The notes beneath the pieces were generated by a model. It saw only the letters and a program-made list of their open reading frames with translations, made no database searches and was not told where the DNA came from. Position numbers and translations under genes: made by a program. From Bacteroidales bacterium UBA6431 (GTDB lineage: Bacteria > Bacteroidota > Bacteroidia > Bacteroidales > UBA932), in assembly GCA_002439095.1 (NCBI GenBank), contig DJOT01000027.1, positions 1 through 23,198 on the forward strand: DNA of 23,198 bases, written 5' to 3'. Position 1 is the first letter of the stretch, and the number at the start of each line of letters is the position of its first letter. Shown here one piece after another: positions 6,797 through 14,792 of this stretch.

Positions 6797-6893
6797 ATTC
6801 CGGTTTCTATAGTTATTTCCAAGCTGCCCGTCCCATCGTTTTCCCTCGCAGACACGCTCACCGACAAAAATAACATTTATATCCGATAATGAC

Positions 6894-6901
6894 TACCTTT
6901 G
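6894..6901 (+). promoter_or_regulatory. -7 element before the DUF1016 fragment
   Basis: TACCTTTG matches the consensus TAnnTTTG and ends four bases before the ATG at 6906, so the transcript would start at or near the start codon. No convincing -33 TTTG is seen upstream. The element may be left from when the gene was complete. Confidence 0.45.
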
Positions 6902-6905
6902 CAGC

Positions 6906-7328
6906 ATGGGACATAAGACAGAAACTGATTTGGAATCGCCGCTAAATGAATTTGTCAGCGGAATAAAAAACATCATCGATGATGCACGCAGGGATGCAGT
7001 CCGAAGCGTGGATTTCTGCCGTGTCCGTATGTATTGGGCTATCGGACAACAAATTGCAGAAAAAGAGCAGCAGGGAAAGGAGCGCGCCGACTATGGAACT
7101 TACCTCATCAAGAATCTCGCAAAACGACTACAACCGGAATATGGCAGCGGATTCTCTGTCCGCCAATTGGAGATGTGCAGACAATTCTACCGCATATACC
7201 CAAATGCGAATACACTGTGTTCGCAATTAAATTGGTCCCAATACAAGCTGCTTATCTCAATCTCAGACCTTGATAAACGAAGTCAAGCGGATTGCCGAGG
7301 AGAAAATAGAAGAAGAATGATCTTATAG
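6906..7328 (+). pseudogene. Truncated DUF1016/YhcG-type nuclease, N-terminal part
   Basis: The first ~117 residues match the DUF1016 N-terminal domain: FCRVRMYWAIGQQIAEKEQQGKERADYG, SGFSVRQLEMCRQFYRIYP and SQLNWSQYKLLI are the usual landmarks. Complete proteins are roughly 330-360 residues and end with a PD-(D/E)XK nuclease domain, which is absent here. After LLISI the frame reads DLDKRSQADCRGENRRRMIL, which looks non-native. The +1 frame instead reads QTLINEVKRIAEEKIEEE and stops at 7318-7320, plausible as the original C-terminal tail. A deletion with frameshift near 7255-7265 would explain both. The gene lies 11 bases before the chromate transporter gene. Confidence 0.75.
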
Positions 7329-7339
7329 TACTTTGCAAT

Positions 7340-7894
7340 ATGGAAAACAAGACACCGCTATGGCAGCTGTTCCTGATCTTCTTCAAGATGGGAGCTTTCA
7401 CCATAGGAGGAGGATATGCGATGATCCCCCTTATAGAAAAAGAATTGACAAGCCGCAACCTTATCGGCAAGGAGGATCTTGACGATGTGATAGTACTGGC
7501 GCAGAGCGCCCCGGGACTGCTCGCCGTCAACATGGCCATCTACACCGGGTACAAGCTGGGCGGCCTCAAGGGAAGCATCGTCTGCGCTCTGGGGGCAGTG
7601 CTGCCGTCATTTGTCATCATCCTGCTCATAGCCATGGTGTTCACCAGTTTCAAGGACAACCCCATCGTGGCACGCATCTTCCAAGGAGTGCGCCCCGTAG
7701 CCGTGGCTCTGATTCTCGTCCCGGCAGTAAACATGGCAAAGCAGGGCTGCCACAATTGGTGGACTTGGCTGCTTTGCGCAGGCACGCTGTTCGGGGTGGC
7801 TTTCCTCAAGATCTCCCCTATATGGTTCATCCTCGTGACGATTGCCGCCGCGGCGGGCATATCTTCGTTCACCTATAATAAGAAAAAACAATGA
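7340..7894 (+). CDS. Chromate transporter family protein, first half
   Basis: This 184-residue membrane protein is a single CHR domain, half the size of classical fused ChrA. Family motifs are clear: a G-A-F-T-x-GGGYAMIP segment at 18-30, QSAPG at 55-59, and NMAIYTGYKLGG at 64-75, followed by hydrophobic helices. In short-chain CHR systems two half-size proteins act together in the inner membrane. Only some family members are shown to export chromate, so the substrate is uncertain. Its last four bases overlap the start of the second CHR gene (ATGA). It lies directly downstream of the broken DUF1016 gene. Confidence 0.9.
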   Translation: MENKTPLWQLFLIFFKMGAFTIGGGYAMIPLIEKELTSRNLIGKEDLDDVIVLAQSAPGLLAVNMAIYTGYKLGGLKGSIVCALGAVLPSFVIILLIAMVFTSFKDNPIVARIFQGVRPVAVALILVPAVNMAKQGCHNWWTWLLCAGTLFGVAFLKISPIWFILVTIAAAAGISSFTYNKKKQ

Positions 7895-8487
7895 TCGGAC
7901 TGCTCTGGCAACTGTTTGCGACGTTCTTCGTCATCGGACTGTTCAACTTCGGGGGTGGCGGGGCGATGCTCTCGCTCATTCAGGCACAGGTGGTCACCGA
8001 GCACGGCTGGCTCACGGAAAAAGCATTCACGGACATAGTGGCCATCTCCCAGTCAACTCCGGGGCCGATAGGCATCAACTGTGCCACCTACGTGGGCTTT
8101 CAGGTCCTGCACGATGAGGGGTACAGCAACCTCGTCTCGATCCTGGGTTCAGCTTCCACCACCCTGGCGATCGTGCTGCCCTCGTTCCTGGTGTTTTTCA
8201 TCATCATACGGATATTCAACAAGTTCCACCAGCACCCGGTATTTGCTTCCGTGATGGGGGCTCTGCGTCCGGCTGTGGCCGGGATGATCGGGGCCGCGGC
8301 ACTGGTGCTTATCCTCGGTATCTCGTGGGGCGGGGGTCACCTCTCCATGCACGTGCTTCAGGACAATTTTCCGGACTGGAAAGCCTGGGTGCTGTTTGCA
8401 GGCTCATTCATACTGTGTTACACCAAAAAAGCCGGGCCCATCACGCTTCTCGTGGCATCGGGGGTCATCGGCTTGTTAATATATTGA
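7891..8487 (+). CDS. Chromate transporter family protein, second half
   Basis: This 198-residue partner is also a single CHR domain. It has the diagnostic FNFGGGGAM segment at 18-26, QSTPGPIGIN at 54-63 and CATYVGF at 64-70, with several predicted transmembrane helices. It overlaps the upstream CHR gene by four bases, which implies translational coupling and a 1:1 partnership. The GH20-like gene starts one base after its stop codon, so the three are probably cotranscribed. True substrate (chromate, sulfate or another anion) cannot be read from sequence. Confidence 0.9.
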   Translation: MIGLLWQLFATFFVIGLFNFGGGGAMLSLIQAQVVTEHGWLTEKAFTDIVAISQSTPGPIGINCATYVGFQVLHDEGYSNLVSILGSASTTLAIVLPSFLVFFIIIRIFNKFHQHPVFASVMGALRPAVAGMIGAAALVLILGISWGGGHLSMHVLQDNFPDWKAWVLFAGSFILCYTKKAGPITLLVASGVIGLLIY

Positions 8488-8488
8488 C

Positions 8489-9517
8489 ATGAAAAGAATT
8501 GCGATCATTCTGATCTCCATGCTGCCCGCGCTCGTATGCATGGGAGGCATAGTCCCGGAACCGGCCGGCATGACACCGGGAAAAGGGAACCTGAAAATCA
8601 GCGGCGCTGTATTCAAATGCGACCCGGCCATAGACTCGGCCGCGATGGATGCAATCAGCCGTTTTGCAGCAAGGCTCTCGCTGGTGAGCGGAAAGACAAG
8701 CAGCGTGTCCGCTCCGTTCGGGCTCAAAGCCGCAGTGGAAGGCGGCGCGGTCAAAGGCATGGTGTTTCTGAAAGACAATGTCCTTGAAGGAGAGTCATAC
8801 CACATCAGCATCGGGCAGAAAGCCGCTATCGTCAGGGCCGGAAGCCGGGAGGGATTCCTCAACGCGCTGCAGACACTCAAGCAGATGCTGCCCGAAGAAA
8901 TCTACGGGGAAGAACCCGCCGAAAAGCAGAAATGGATGCTCCCACGCTGCGAGATTGCAGACTCCCCCGCCAACGACATACGCGGGCTGAGCATCGATAG
9001 CTGTGAGAATTTCTGGAGCATCGACCAGATCATCCTCTGCCTCGACGAGATGGCCAAGTACAAGTTCAACCGCCTCCGCTGGAACCTTGCCGGAGAGAGA
9101 GGCTGGAGAATGGAAGTCAGGAAGTACCCTCTTCTCGGCCAGGCCGGCGGATACCGGATGGAAAACGGTGTCCGGTATGGGGGATATTACACTACGGAGG
9201 AATTGGCAAGAGTCGTCAGCCATGCCGCATCACTCGGCATCAGCGTGACCCCTGTCCTGCATATCAGCCAGAGCATAATGACTCTTCTGAAGCCGGAAGA
9301 CACACCGGTACAGCAGTTCATCGGAGATATAGTCTCTGAAACGGCCATAGTATTCCCTGACAGATATGAGGCCGTCTCCTGTACTGAAGATCTCCCGATC
9401 GATGAAATACTCAAGGCCTGCGGCAAAGAGCCGGCTCCGGCGGCGGAATTTCCGGAGGTCAATCCGGCATCCCCAGACATCGCCCAGTTACGCATATTGG
9501 CAGAGAAATTGTGGTAA
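8489..9517 (+). CDS. Degenerate GH20 (beta-hexosaminidase)-like exported protein
   Basis: This 342-residue protein has a hydrophobic N-terminal export signal (1-19), a GH20b-like domain (about 20-155, including YHISIGQKAAIVRAGSREGFLNALQTLKQML) and the first half of a GH20 TIM barrel (about 160-300: RGLSIDSCENFWSIDQI, GWRMEVRKYPLL, GGYYTTEELARVVSHAASLGISV). Usual substrate-site residues are replaced: RHF becomes ENF, the HWHLTDDQGW stretch becomes RWNLAGERGW, and the catalytic D-E of GGDE is not found (CTEDLP at the equivalent place). The barrel also ends early; active GH20 enzymes are about 500-700 residues. It is likely not a glycosidase. The frame is open throughout, so a non-catalytic role or early decay are both possible. 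Confidence 0.75.
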   Translation: MKRIAIILISMLPALVCMGGIVPEPAGMTPGKGNLKISGAVFKCDPAIDSAAMDAISRFAARLSLVSGKTSSVSAPFGLKAAVEGGAVKGMVFLKDNVLEGESYHISIGQKAAIVRAGSREGFLNALQTLKQMLPEEIYGEEPAEKQKWMLPRCEIADSPANDIRGLSIDSCENFWSIDQIILCLDEMAKYKFNRLRWNLAGERGWRMEVRKYPLLGQAGGYRMENGVRYGGYYTTEELARVVSHAASLGISVTPVLHISQSIMTLLKPEDTPVQQFIGDIVSETAIVFPDRYEAVSCTEDLPIDEILKACGKEPAPAAEFPEVNPASPDIAQLRILAEKLW

Positions 9518-9539
9518 CGGCAAAAAATTATTAAATTTG
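9509..9539 (+). promoter_or_regulatory. Promoter of the 2-oxo acid dehydrogenase operon
   Basis: TAAATTTG at 9532-9539 matches the Bacteroidetes -7 element exactly. TTG at 9509-9511 lies 20 bases upstream as a plausible -33 element, overlapping the end of the GH20-like gene. The E2 start codon at 9565 lies 25 bases beyond the -7 element, leaving a short leader. Confidence 0.65.
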
Positions 9540-9564
9540 TGAGATTATCTAATCACATAACACA

Positions 9565-10896
9565 ATGGCAAATGTAGTAATAATGCCCAAACAGGGCCAG
9601 TCAGTCGAGAGCTGTATCGTCACTGAATTCAAGAAAAAAGTGGGAGACAAAGTAGCTGTCGGCGACATCCTTTTCAGTTATGAGACAGACAAAGCCTCAT
9701 TTGATGAGGAATCAAAATTCGAAGGCACAGTACTCGCGTGCTTCTTCAAAGACAACGATGAAATTCCGGTACTGACCAATGTGATGGTCATAGGCAACCC
9801 TGGCGAATCTTTCGCCGAGTTCGCACCTGACGGAGCCACCCCAGCGCAGGACAGCGCAGCGGCTGCCGAACCTCAGGCGGCGCAGGAGGCCACAACGGCG
9901 GAAGTTCCGGCAGCAGCCGTGGTAGCGGGAGCACCGGTATCCCCGAGAGCCCGCAAACTCGCAGCGGAAAAAGGCGTGGATACAGCGCAGGTGGCCGGAA
10001 CAGGCCCTCACGGACGCATCATAGAGAGGGACATCGTGGCCGCTGAAGGCAGCCCGAAGACCGGACTTGCCAAGGCCATCGCCGCTCAGGGAGGATTCGA
10101 AGCCCCTTCGCGCGGGAGCGGACTTGCCGGCATGGTCAAGGGATCGGACCTCAAGGTTTGGCAGGCCAACCACAGCGAGATCGCGGGAGAAGGCGAGGAG
10201 TTCAAGGTGGAGAAGATGTCCAACATGCGCAAGCTCATCGCCAAGTCCATGTACAACTCCCTCCAGAACTCGGCACAGCTCACACACATGCTCGGGGCTG
10301 ACGCACGCAGGATACAGGCTCTCCGCAAGAAAGCAAAGAAAGCCCTGGAGGAAGGCCGCATCGACGCGAACATCACCATCAACGACTTCGTATGCTTCGC
10401 TGTCATCAAGGCTCTCAAGAAGTTCCCTTCAGTGAACTCACACTGCCTCGGGGACGCGATGCGCATATTCAACACAGTCAACCTCGGTCTCGCCGTGGAC
10501 ACTGAACGCGGGCTTATGGTGCCTGCCGTCAAGAGGGCTGAAGATCTCAACATCACGGGGCTGAGCAAGGCCCTCAAGAAAGTGGCCGATGACTGCAAGA
10601 AAGGCAGCATCAACCCGGATCTCCTCTCAAGCGAGGCGGCTTCATTCACTGTTTCCAACCTCGGAGGCTACGGGGTGGAGTGGTTCACTCCTATTATCAA
10701 CGTGCCGCAGAGCGCCATCCTCGGGGTAGGCACCATCGTACCGCGCCCGAAAGATCTCGGAAACGGGGTGTATGCCTTCGTGCCATATCTCGGCCTTTCC
10801 CTCACCTATGACCACCGCGCCATCGACGGAGGAGAAGCCACACGCTTCCTCAAGCAGGTTGCCGTTGAAATCGAGAATCTTGAAGTTGAATTTTAA
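9565..10896 (+). CDS. 2-oxo acid dehydrogenase E2 component (dihydrolipoamide acyltransferase)
   Basis: This 443-residue core enzyme transfers the acyl group from E1 to CoA through a swinging lipoyl arm. The lipoyl domain spans about 2-80, with the lipoylated lysine K43 in ETDKASF. An Ala/Pro/Gln-rich linker (about 88-124) follows. The E3/E1-binding domain is at 125-160 (SPRARKLAAEKGVD…GTGPHGRIIERDI), and the catalytic domain runs from about 213 to the end, with the active-site motif DHRAIDGG at 416-423 (His417). All domains are intact. It is the first gene of the complex, 15 bases before E3. Whether the substrate is pyruvate, a branched-chain 2-oxo acid or acetoin is not settled. Confidence 0.93.
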   Translation: MANVVIMPKQGQSVESCIVTEFKKKVGDKVAVGDILFSYETDKASFDEESKFEGTVLACFFKDNDEIPVLTNVMVIGNPGESFAEFAPDGATPAQDSAAAAEPQAAQEATTAEVPAAAVVAGAPVSPRARKLAAEKGVDTAQVAGTGPHGRIIERDIVAAEGSPKTGLAKAIAAQGGFEAPSRGSGLAGMVKGSDLKVWQANHSEIAGEGEEFKVEKMSNMRKLIAKSMYNSLQNSAQLTHMLGADARRIQALRKKAKKALEEGRIDANITINDFVCFAVIKALKKFPSVNSHCLGDAMRIFNTVNLGLAVDTERGLMVPAVKRAEDLNITGLSKALKKVADDCKKGSINPDLLSSEAASFTVSNLGGYGVEWFTPIINVPQSAILGVGTIVPRPKDLGNGVYAFVPYLGLSLTYDHRAIDGGEATRFLKQVAVEIENLEVEF

Positions 10897-10911
10897 ACAG
10901 CACACCATACA

Positions 10912-12291
10912 ATGTACGATTTAGCGATAATAGGCGGCGGTCCAGGAGGATACGTAGCCGCAGAGAGGGCCGGCGCAGCCGGACTCAAGGTTGTTCTCTT
11001 CGAGAAGAAATCTCTCGGTGGCGTATGCCTCAACGAGGGCTGCATCCCGACCAAAACGCTTCTCTACAGCGCAAAAGTATATAACTACGCCGTGACCGGC
11101 GACCACTACGGGGTCTATGCCAAGGAACCAAGCTTCAACTACGGGGAGATCGTAGCCCGCAAGGACAAGGTCGTCAGGAAGCTCGTGGCCGGAGTGAAGG
11201 CTGCCATGAAGGCCGGCAAGGTCGAAGTTGTGGCCGAGCAGGCCATGATCAAGGGCCGCAGCGCCGAAGGCGTCACCGTGGCCGCCGCGGACAAGGAGTA
11301 TGTAGCAAAAAACCTGTTGATCTGTGCCGGTTCCGAAGCTGCCGTACCGCCGTTCCCGGGACTCAAGGAAGCCGGTGACGTGATTGTCACAAACAGGGAG
11401 ATACTCTCCCTCAAGGAGCAGCCGAAAGAGCTCGTAGTGATCGGAGGCGGTGTGATCGGAATGGAGTTCGCCGCATTCTTCAGCACTCTCGGGACCAAGG
11501 TGACCGTGGTCGAGATGATGCCGAAAATCCTCGGCCCGCTTGATGACGAGATCAGCGCCATGCTCCAGAAGATCTACGCCAAGAGGGGCATCGAGTTCTG
11601 CCTGCGCTGCAAGGTGACAGGCATCGAGGGCAACACCGTCGTATACGAAGACCCGGACGGGAAAGTCTGCCGCGTCAGCGGGGACAAGATCCTCGTCTCA
11701 GTGGGCCGCAGGGCCAATCTCACCGGCTACGGTCTTGAGAATCTCGGAGTCGAGATGCTCCTCAACCGGGGCGGAAAACCATGTGGAATCAAGGTTGACA
11801 GCCACATGCGCACCAACATCCCTGACGTCTATGCCGCCGGCGATGTGACCGGATTCTCGATGCTCGCCCACACCGCGAGCCGGGAGGGAGAAGTCGCCGT
11901 CAACAACATCCTCGGCAAGCAGGACCACATGCGCTACGAGGCCATACCTGGGGTGGTTTACACCAACCCTGAAGTCGCCGGAGTCGGGCTCACCGAAGAG
12001 CAGGCCAAAGCCTCGGGCAAGGAATACACTGTCCTCAAGCTGCCTATGGCATATTCCGGCCGATTCGTCGCCGAAAACGAAGGCGGAGAGGGACTCTGCA
12101 AGATCATCGTAGGCAAGAAGTACCATGAGGTGCTCGGTGTCCACATGCTCGGCAACCCATGCTCGGAGATCATCCACAGCGCCTGCATCGCCATCGAGAT
12201 GGAGATGACCGCAGAGCAGCTCCAGGAAGTCGTGTTCCCTCATCCGACCGTATCCGAAATCATCAAGGAGACGGCTTTCACCATCAAGTAA
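10912..12291 (+). CDS. lpdA: Dihydrolipoamide dehydrogenase (E3)
   Basis: This 459-residue flavoprotein reoxidises the dihydrolipoyl arm of E2 with NAD+. The FAD-binding motif is GGGPGGYVAAE at 8-18. The redox-active cysteine pair is C39/C44 in GGVCLNEGCIPTK. The NAD-binding motif is GGGVIG at 178-183 and the second FAD motif is YAAGDV (about 305-310). The catalytic His-Glu pair of the dimer interface is in HPTVSE (H444, E449). Length and motifs are normal. The short gaps on both sides (15 and 19 bases) place it in the same transcript as E2 and E1. Confidence 0.95.
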   Translation: MYDLAIIGGGPGGYVAAERAGAAGLKVVLFEKKSLGGVCLNEGCIPTKTLLYSAKVYNYAVTGDHYGVYAKEPSFNYGEIVARKDKVVRKLVAGVKAAMKAGKVEVVAEQAMIKGRSAEGVTVAAADKEYVAKNLLICAGSEAAVPPFPGLKEAGDVIVTNREILSLKEQPKELVVIGGGVIGMEFAAFFSTLGTKVTVVEMMPKILGPLDDEISAMLQKIYAKRGIEFCLRCKVTGIEGNTVVYEDPDGKVCRVSGDKILVSVGRRANLTGYGLENLGVEMLLNRGGKPCGIKVDSHMRTNIPDVYAAGDVTGFSMLAHTASREGEVAVNNILGKQDHMRYEAIPGVVYTNPEVAGVGLTEEQAKASGKEYTVLKLPMAYSGRFVAENEGGEGLCKIIVGKKYHEVLGVHMLGNPCSEIIHSACIAIEMEMTAEQLQEVVFPHPTVSEIIKETAFTIK

Positions 12292-12310
12292 CCAATAATA
12301 CCACAATAAA

Positions 12311-14791
12311 ATGCCAAAGTCACTTTACATCGACCCCAATGAGACTCTCCGTCCGAGCGAACACAAGATCGTGTTCCCGGAGATTCCCGTGATGCAGTAC
12401 AACAAGACCGTCAAGGAAGAACTCAACGAGGGCAACTTCACCAAGGAAGACCTCCTTCGCATATACCACGACATGACCGTGATCCGCGAGTTCGAGACCA
12501 TGCTCAACCTCGTCAAGACCACCGGAGGATACAACGGCGTGGCTTACAACAACCCGGGCCCCGCCCACCTCTCCGCCGGCCAGGAGGCCGCCGCAGTAGG
12601 TATGGCATACGCCCTCGATACCGATGATTTCATCTTCGGCTCACACCGCTCACATGGCGAAATCCTCGCCAAGGGCCTCCGCTCCATCCAGATTCTCCCG
12701 GAAGACGAACTCAAGAAGATAATGGAGGAGTTCTGGGGAGGCGCCACTCTCGCAGTGGCACAGAAAGGATTCAAGGGCAGCACCAAGGAGTTCGGAATCC
12801 GCTTCCTGATCTATGGAGCCATCGCCGAGATCTTCGCCCGCACCACCGGCTTCAACAAGGGACTCGGAGGCTCTATGCACACCTTCTTCACACCATTCGG
12901 CATCTATCCCAACAATGCCATCGTGGGCGGTTCAGGCTCTATCGCTGTCGGCGCTGCCCTCTATAAGAAAGTCAACCGCAAGAAGGGCATCGTCGTAGCG
13001 AACCTCGGAGACGGTGCCATGGCCCGCGGACCTGTGCTCGAAGGCATGACCTTCGCATCCATGGACCAGTTCAACACCCTTTGGGAAGGGGACATGAAAG
13101 GCGGTCTGCCTGTCCTCTTCAACGTCATGGACAACCAGTATGCAATGGGCGGCCAGACAAGAGGCGAAACCATGGGATACACCTTCCCGGCACGCCTCGG
13201 AGCAGGGTTCAAGCCAGATGCGATGCATGCCGAGCGTGTGGACGGATACAACCCGCTCGCGGTCATCGATGCGTTCCGCCGCAAGAAGGCTCTGCTTGAA
13301 GAGAAACTCGGCCCGGCACTTCTGGATGTCGTGACCTACCGCTACAGCGGACACTCCCCGAGCGACCAGTCTTCATACCGTACCAAGGAGGAGATTGCAG
13401 CATGGGAGAATGAGGATTGCATCGCAGCATTCGGCGGCAAGCTCATCGAAGCCGGCGTAGCCGACCAGAAGGCACTTGAAGCCATCCAGCAGGAAGTGAA
13501 AGATGTCATCTTCGACTGCTACAAGCTGGCCATCGACCCTGAGCTCTCCCCTCGCATGGATCTCGTCAAGGACAACGAGCTGCTCGGAGACATGATGTTC
13601 TCAAACCAGAGCATCGACTCGCTCAGCGATGCCAAGCCTGATGTGCTGATGCCGCTTGAGGAGAACCCTCGCGTCAAGCAGATCGCCGGCAAAGAGAGGT
13701 TCTGGCTCGACAAGGACGGCAAGCCTGCCAGCAAGATGAAGACCTTCAACATCCGTGATGGTATCTTCGAAGCTGTCGTGGACCGTTTCTACAAGGACGC
13801 TTCCCTGATCGCCTACGGCGAAGAGAACCGTGAGTGGGGCGGCGCGTTCGCGGTATACCGCGGACTTACCGAGGCCCTTCCATATCACCGCCTGTTCAAC
13901 TCCCCTATCGCAGAGGCAGCCATCATCGGCACCGCCATCGGATATGCCATGTGCGGAGGCCGTGTGATCCCGGAGATCATGTACTGCGACTTCCTCGGGT
14001 GCTGCGGAGACGAGATCTTCAACCAGCTCCCGAAGTGGCAGGCCATGTCTGGAAACATCCTCAAGATGCCTGTCGTTGTCCGCGTTTCCGTAGGCTCAAA
14101 ATACGGCGCGCAGCACTCCCAGGACTGGACCTCGCTCTGCACCCATATCCCGGGACTCAAGGTTGTCTTCCCTGTCACTCCGTATGATGCCAAGGGTCTT
14201 ATGAACTCAGCCCTCCAGGGCACTGATCCTGTCATCTTCTTCGAAAGCCAGAGGATCTACGACATGGGCGAGAAGTTCCACGAGGGCGGCGTACCGGAAG
14301 GCTACTACGAGATTCCTCTCGGCGAGCCTGACATCAAGAGGGCCGGCAAAGACGTGACCTTCCTCACCATCGGAGCCACGCTCTACCGCGCACTCACAGC
14401 AGCCGACATGCTCAAGGAGAAATACGGGATGGAAGCCGAAGTCATCGATGCCCGCTCCCTCGTGCCGTTCAACTACGAGAAGGTTCTCGAGTCCGTCAAG
14501 AAGACCGGACGCATCATAATCGCCGGAGACGCCACCGCCCGCGGATCATACCTCAACGATCTCGCCGCCAACATCTCCGAGATGGCGTTCGACTACCTCG
14601 ACGCAGCCCCTGTGGTACTCGGCTCCCGCAACTGGATCACCCCTTGCCATGAGCTCGAAGAGGCGTTCTTCCCTCAGCCGGAGTGGTTCCTCGACGCGAT
14701 CAACGAGAAGATCGTCCCTCTCAAGGACTACACCCCGGTCAGCAACATGACCACGGCAGAACAGATTCTCAGATCCAAGAAGGGTGTATAG
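12311..14791 (+). CDS. 2-oxo acid dehydrogenase E1, fused alpha and beta subunits
   Basis: This 826-residue thiamine-diphosphate enzyme decarboxylates the 2-oxo acid and acylates the E2 lipoyl group. The alpha half (about 45-420) has HLSAGQEAAAVG at 86-97, GSHRSHGEILAKG at 110-122, GGSMH at 186-190 and the ThDP motif starting GDG at 233-235 and ending near N275. The beta half (about 480-815) has FNSPIAEAAIIGTAIGYA at 529-546, the CDFLG segment, GAQHSQD at 599-605 and a transketolase C-terminal-like domain. Alpha and beta are normally separate genes. The alpha half carries extra residues before FNKGLGGSMH (about 143-178) and inside the ThDP motif (about 250-268). Substrate is unresolved; pyruvate or branched-chain 2-oxo acids are the leading options. 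Confidence 0.92.
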   Translation: MPKSLYIDPNETLRPSEHKIVFPEIPVMQYNKTVKEELNEGNFTKEDLLRIYHDMTVIREFETMLNLVKTTGGYNGVAYNNPGPAHLSAGQEAAAVGMAYALDTDDFIFGSHRSHGEILAKGLRSIQILPEDELKKIMEEFWGGATLAVAQKGFKGSTKEFGIRFLIYGAIAEIFARTTGFNKGLGGSMHTFFTPFGIYPNNAIVGGSGSIAVGAALYKKVNRKKGIVVANLGDGAMARGPVLEGMTFASMDQFNTLWEGDMKGGLPVLFNVMDNQYAMGGQTRGETMGYTFPARLGAGFKPDAMHAERVDGYNPLAVIDAFRRKKALLEEKLGPALLDVVTYRYSGHSPSDQSSYRTKEEIAAWENEDCIAAFGGKLIEAGVADQKALEAIQQEVKDVIFDCYKLAIDPELSPRMDLVKDNELLGDMMFSNQSIDSLSDAKPDVLMPLEENPRVKQIAGKERFWLDKDGKPASKMKTFNIRDGIFEAVVDRFYKDASLIAYGEENREWGGAFAVYRGLTEALPYHRLFNSPIAEAAIIGTAIGYAMCGGRVIPEIMYCDFLGCCGDEIFNQLPKWQAMSGNILKMPVVVRVSVGSKYGAQHSQDWTSLCTHIPGLKVVFPVTPYDAKGLMNSALQGTDPVIFFESQRIYDMGEKFHEGGVPEGYYEIPLGEPDIKRAGKDVTFLTIGATLYRALTAADMLKEKYGMEAEVIDARSLVPFNYEKVLESVKKTGRIIIAGDATARGSYLNDLAANISEMAFDYLDAAPVVLGSRNWITPCHELEEAFFPQPEWFLDAINEKIVPLKDYTPVSNMTTAEQILRSKKGV

Positions 14792-14792
14792 T

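Noticed and set aside
7310..7339. Promoter TAGTACTTTGC before the chromate transporter gene
   Set aside because: The spacing between TA and TTTG does not match TAnnTTTG (only one or four bases between), so it is not listed as a promoter.
14784..14792. GTG start for the PHP protein
   Set aside because: It would add MYS before the ATG and lies inside the E1 gene. The ATG at 14793 directly after the E1 stop fits the family N-terminus better.
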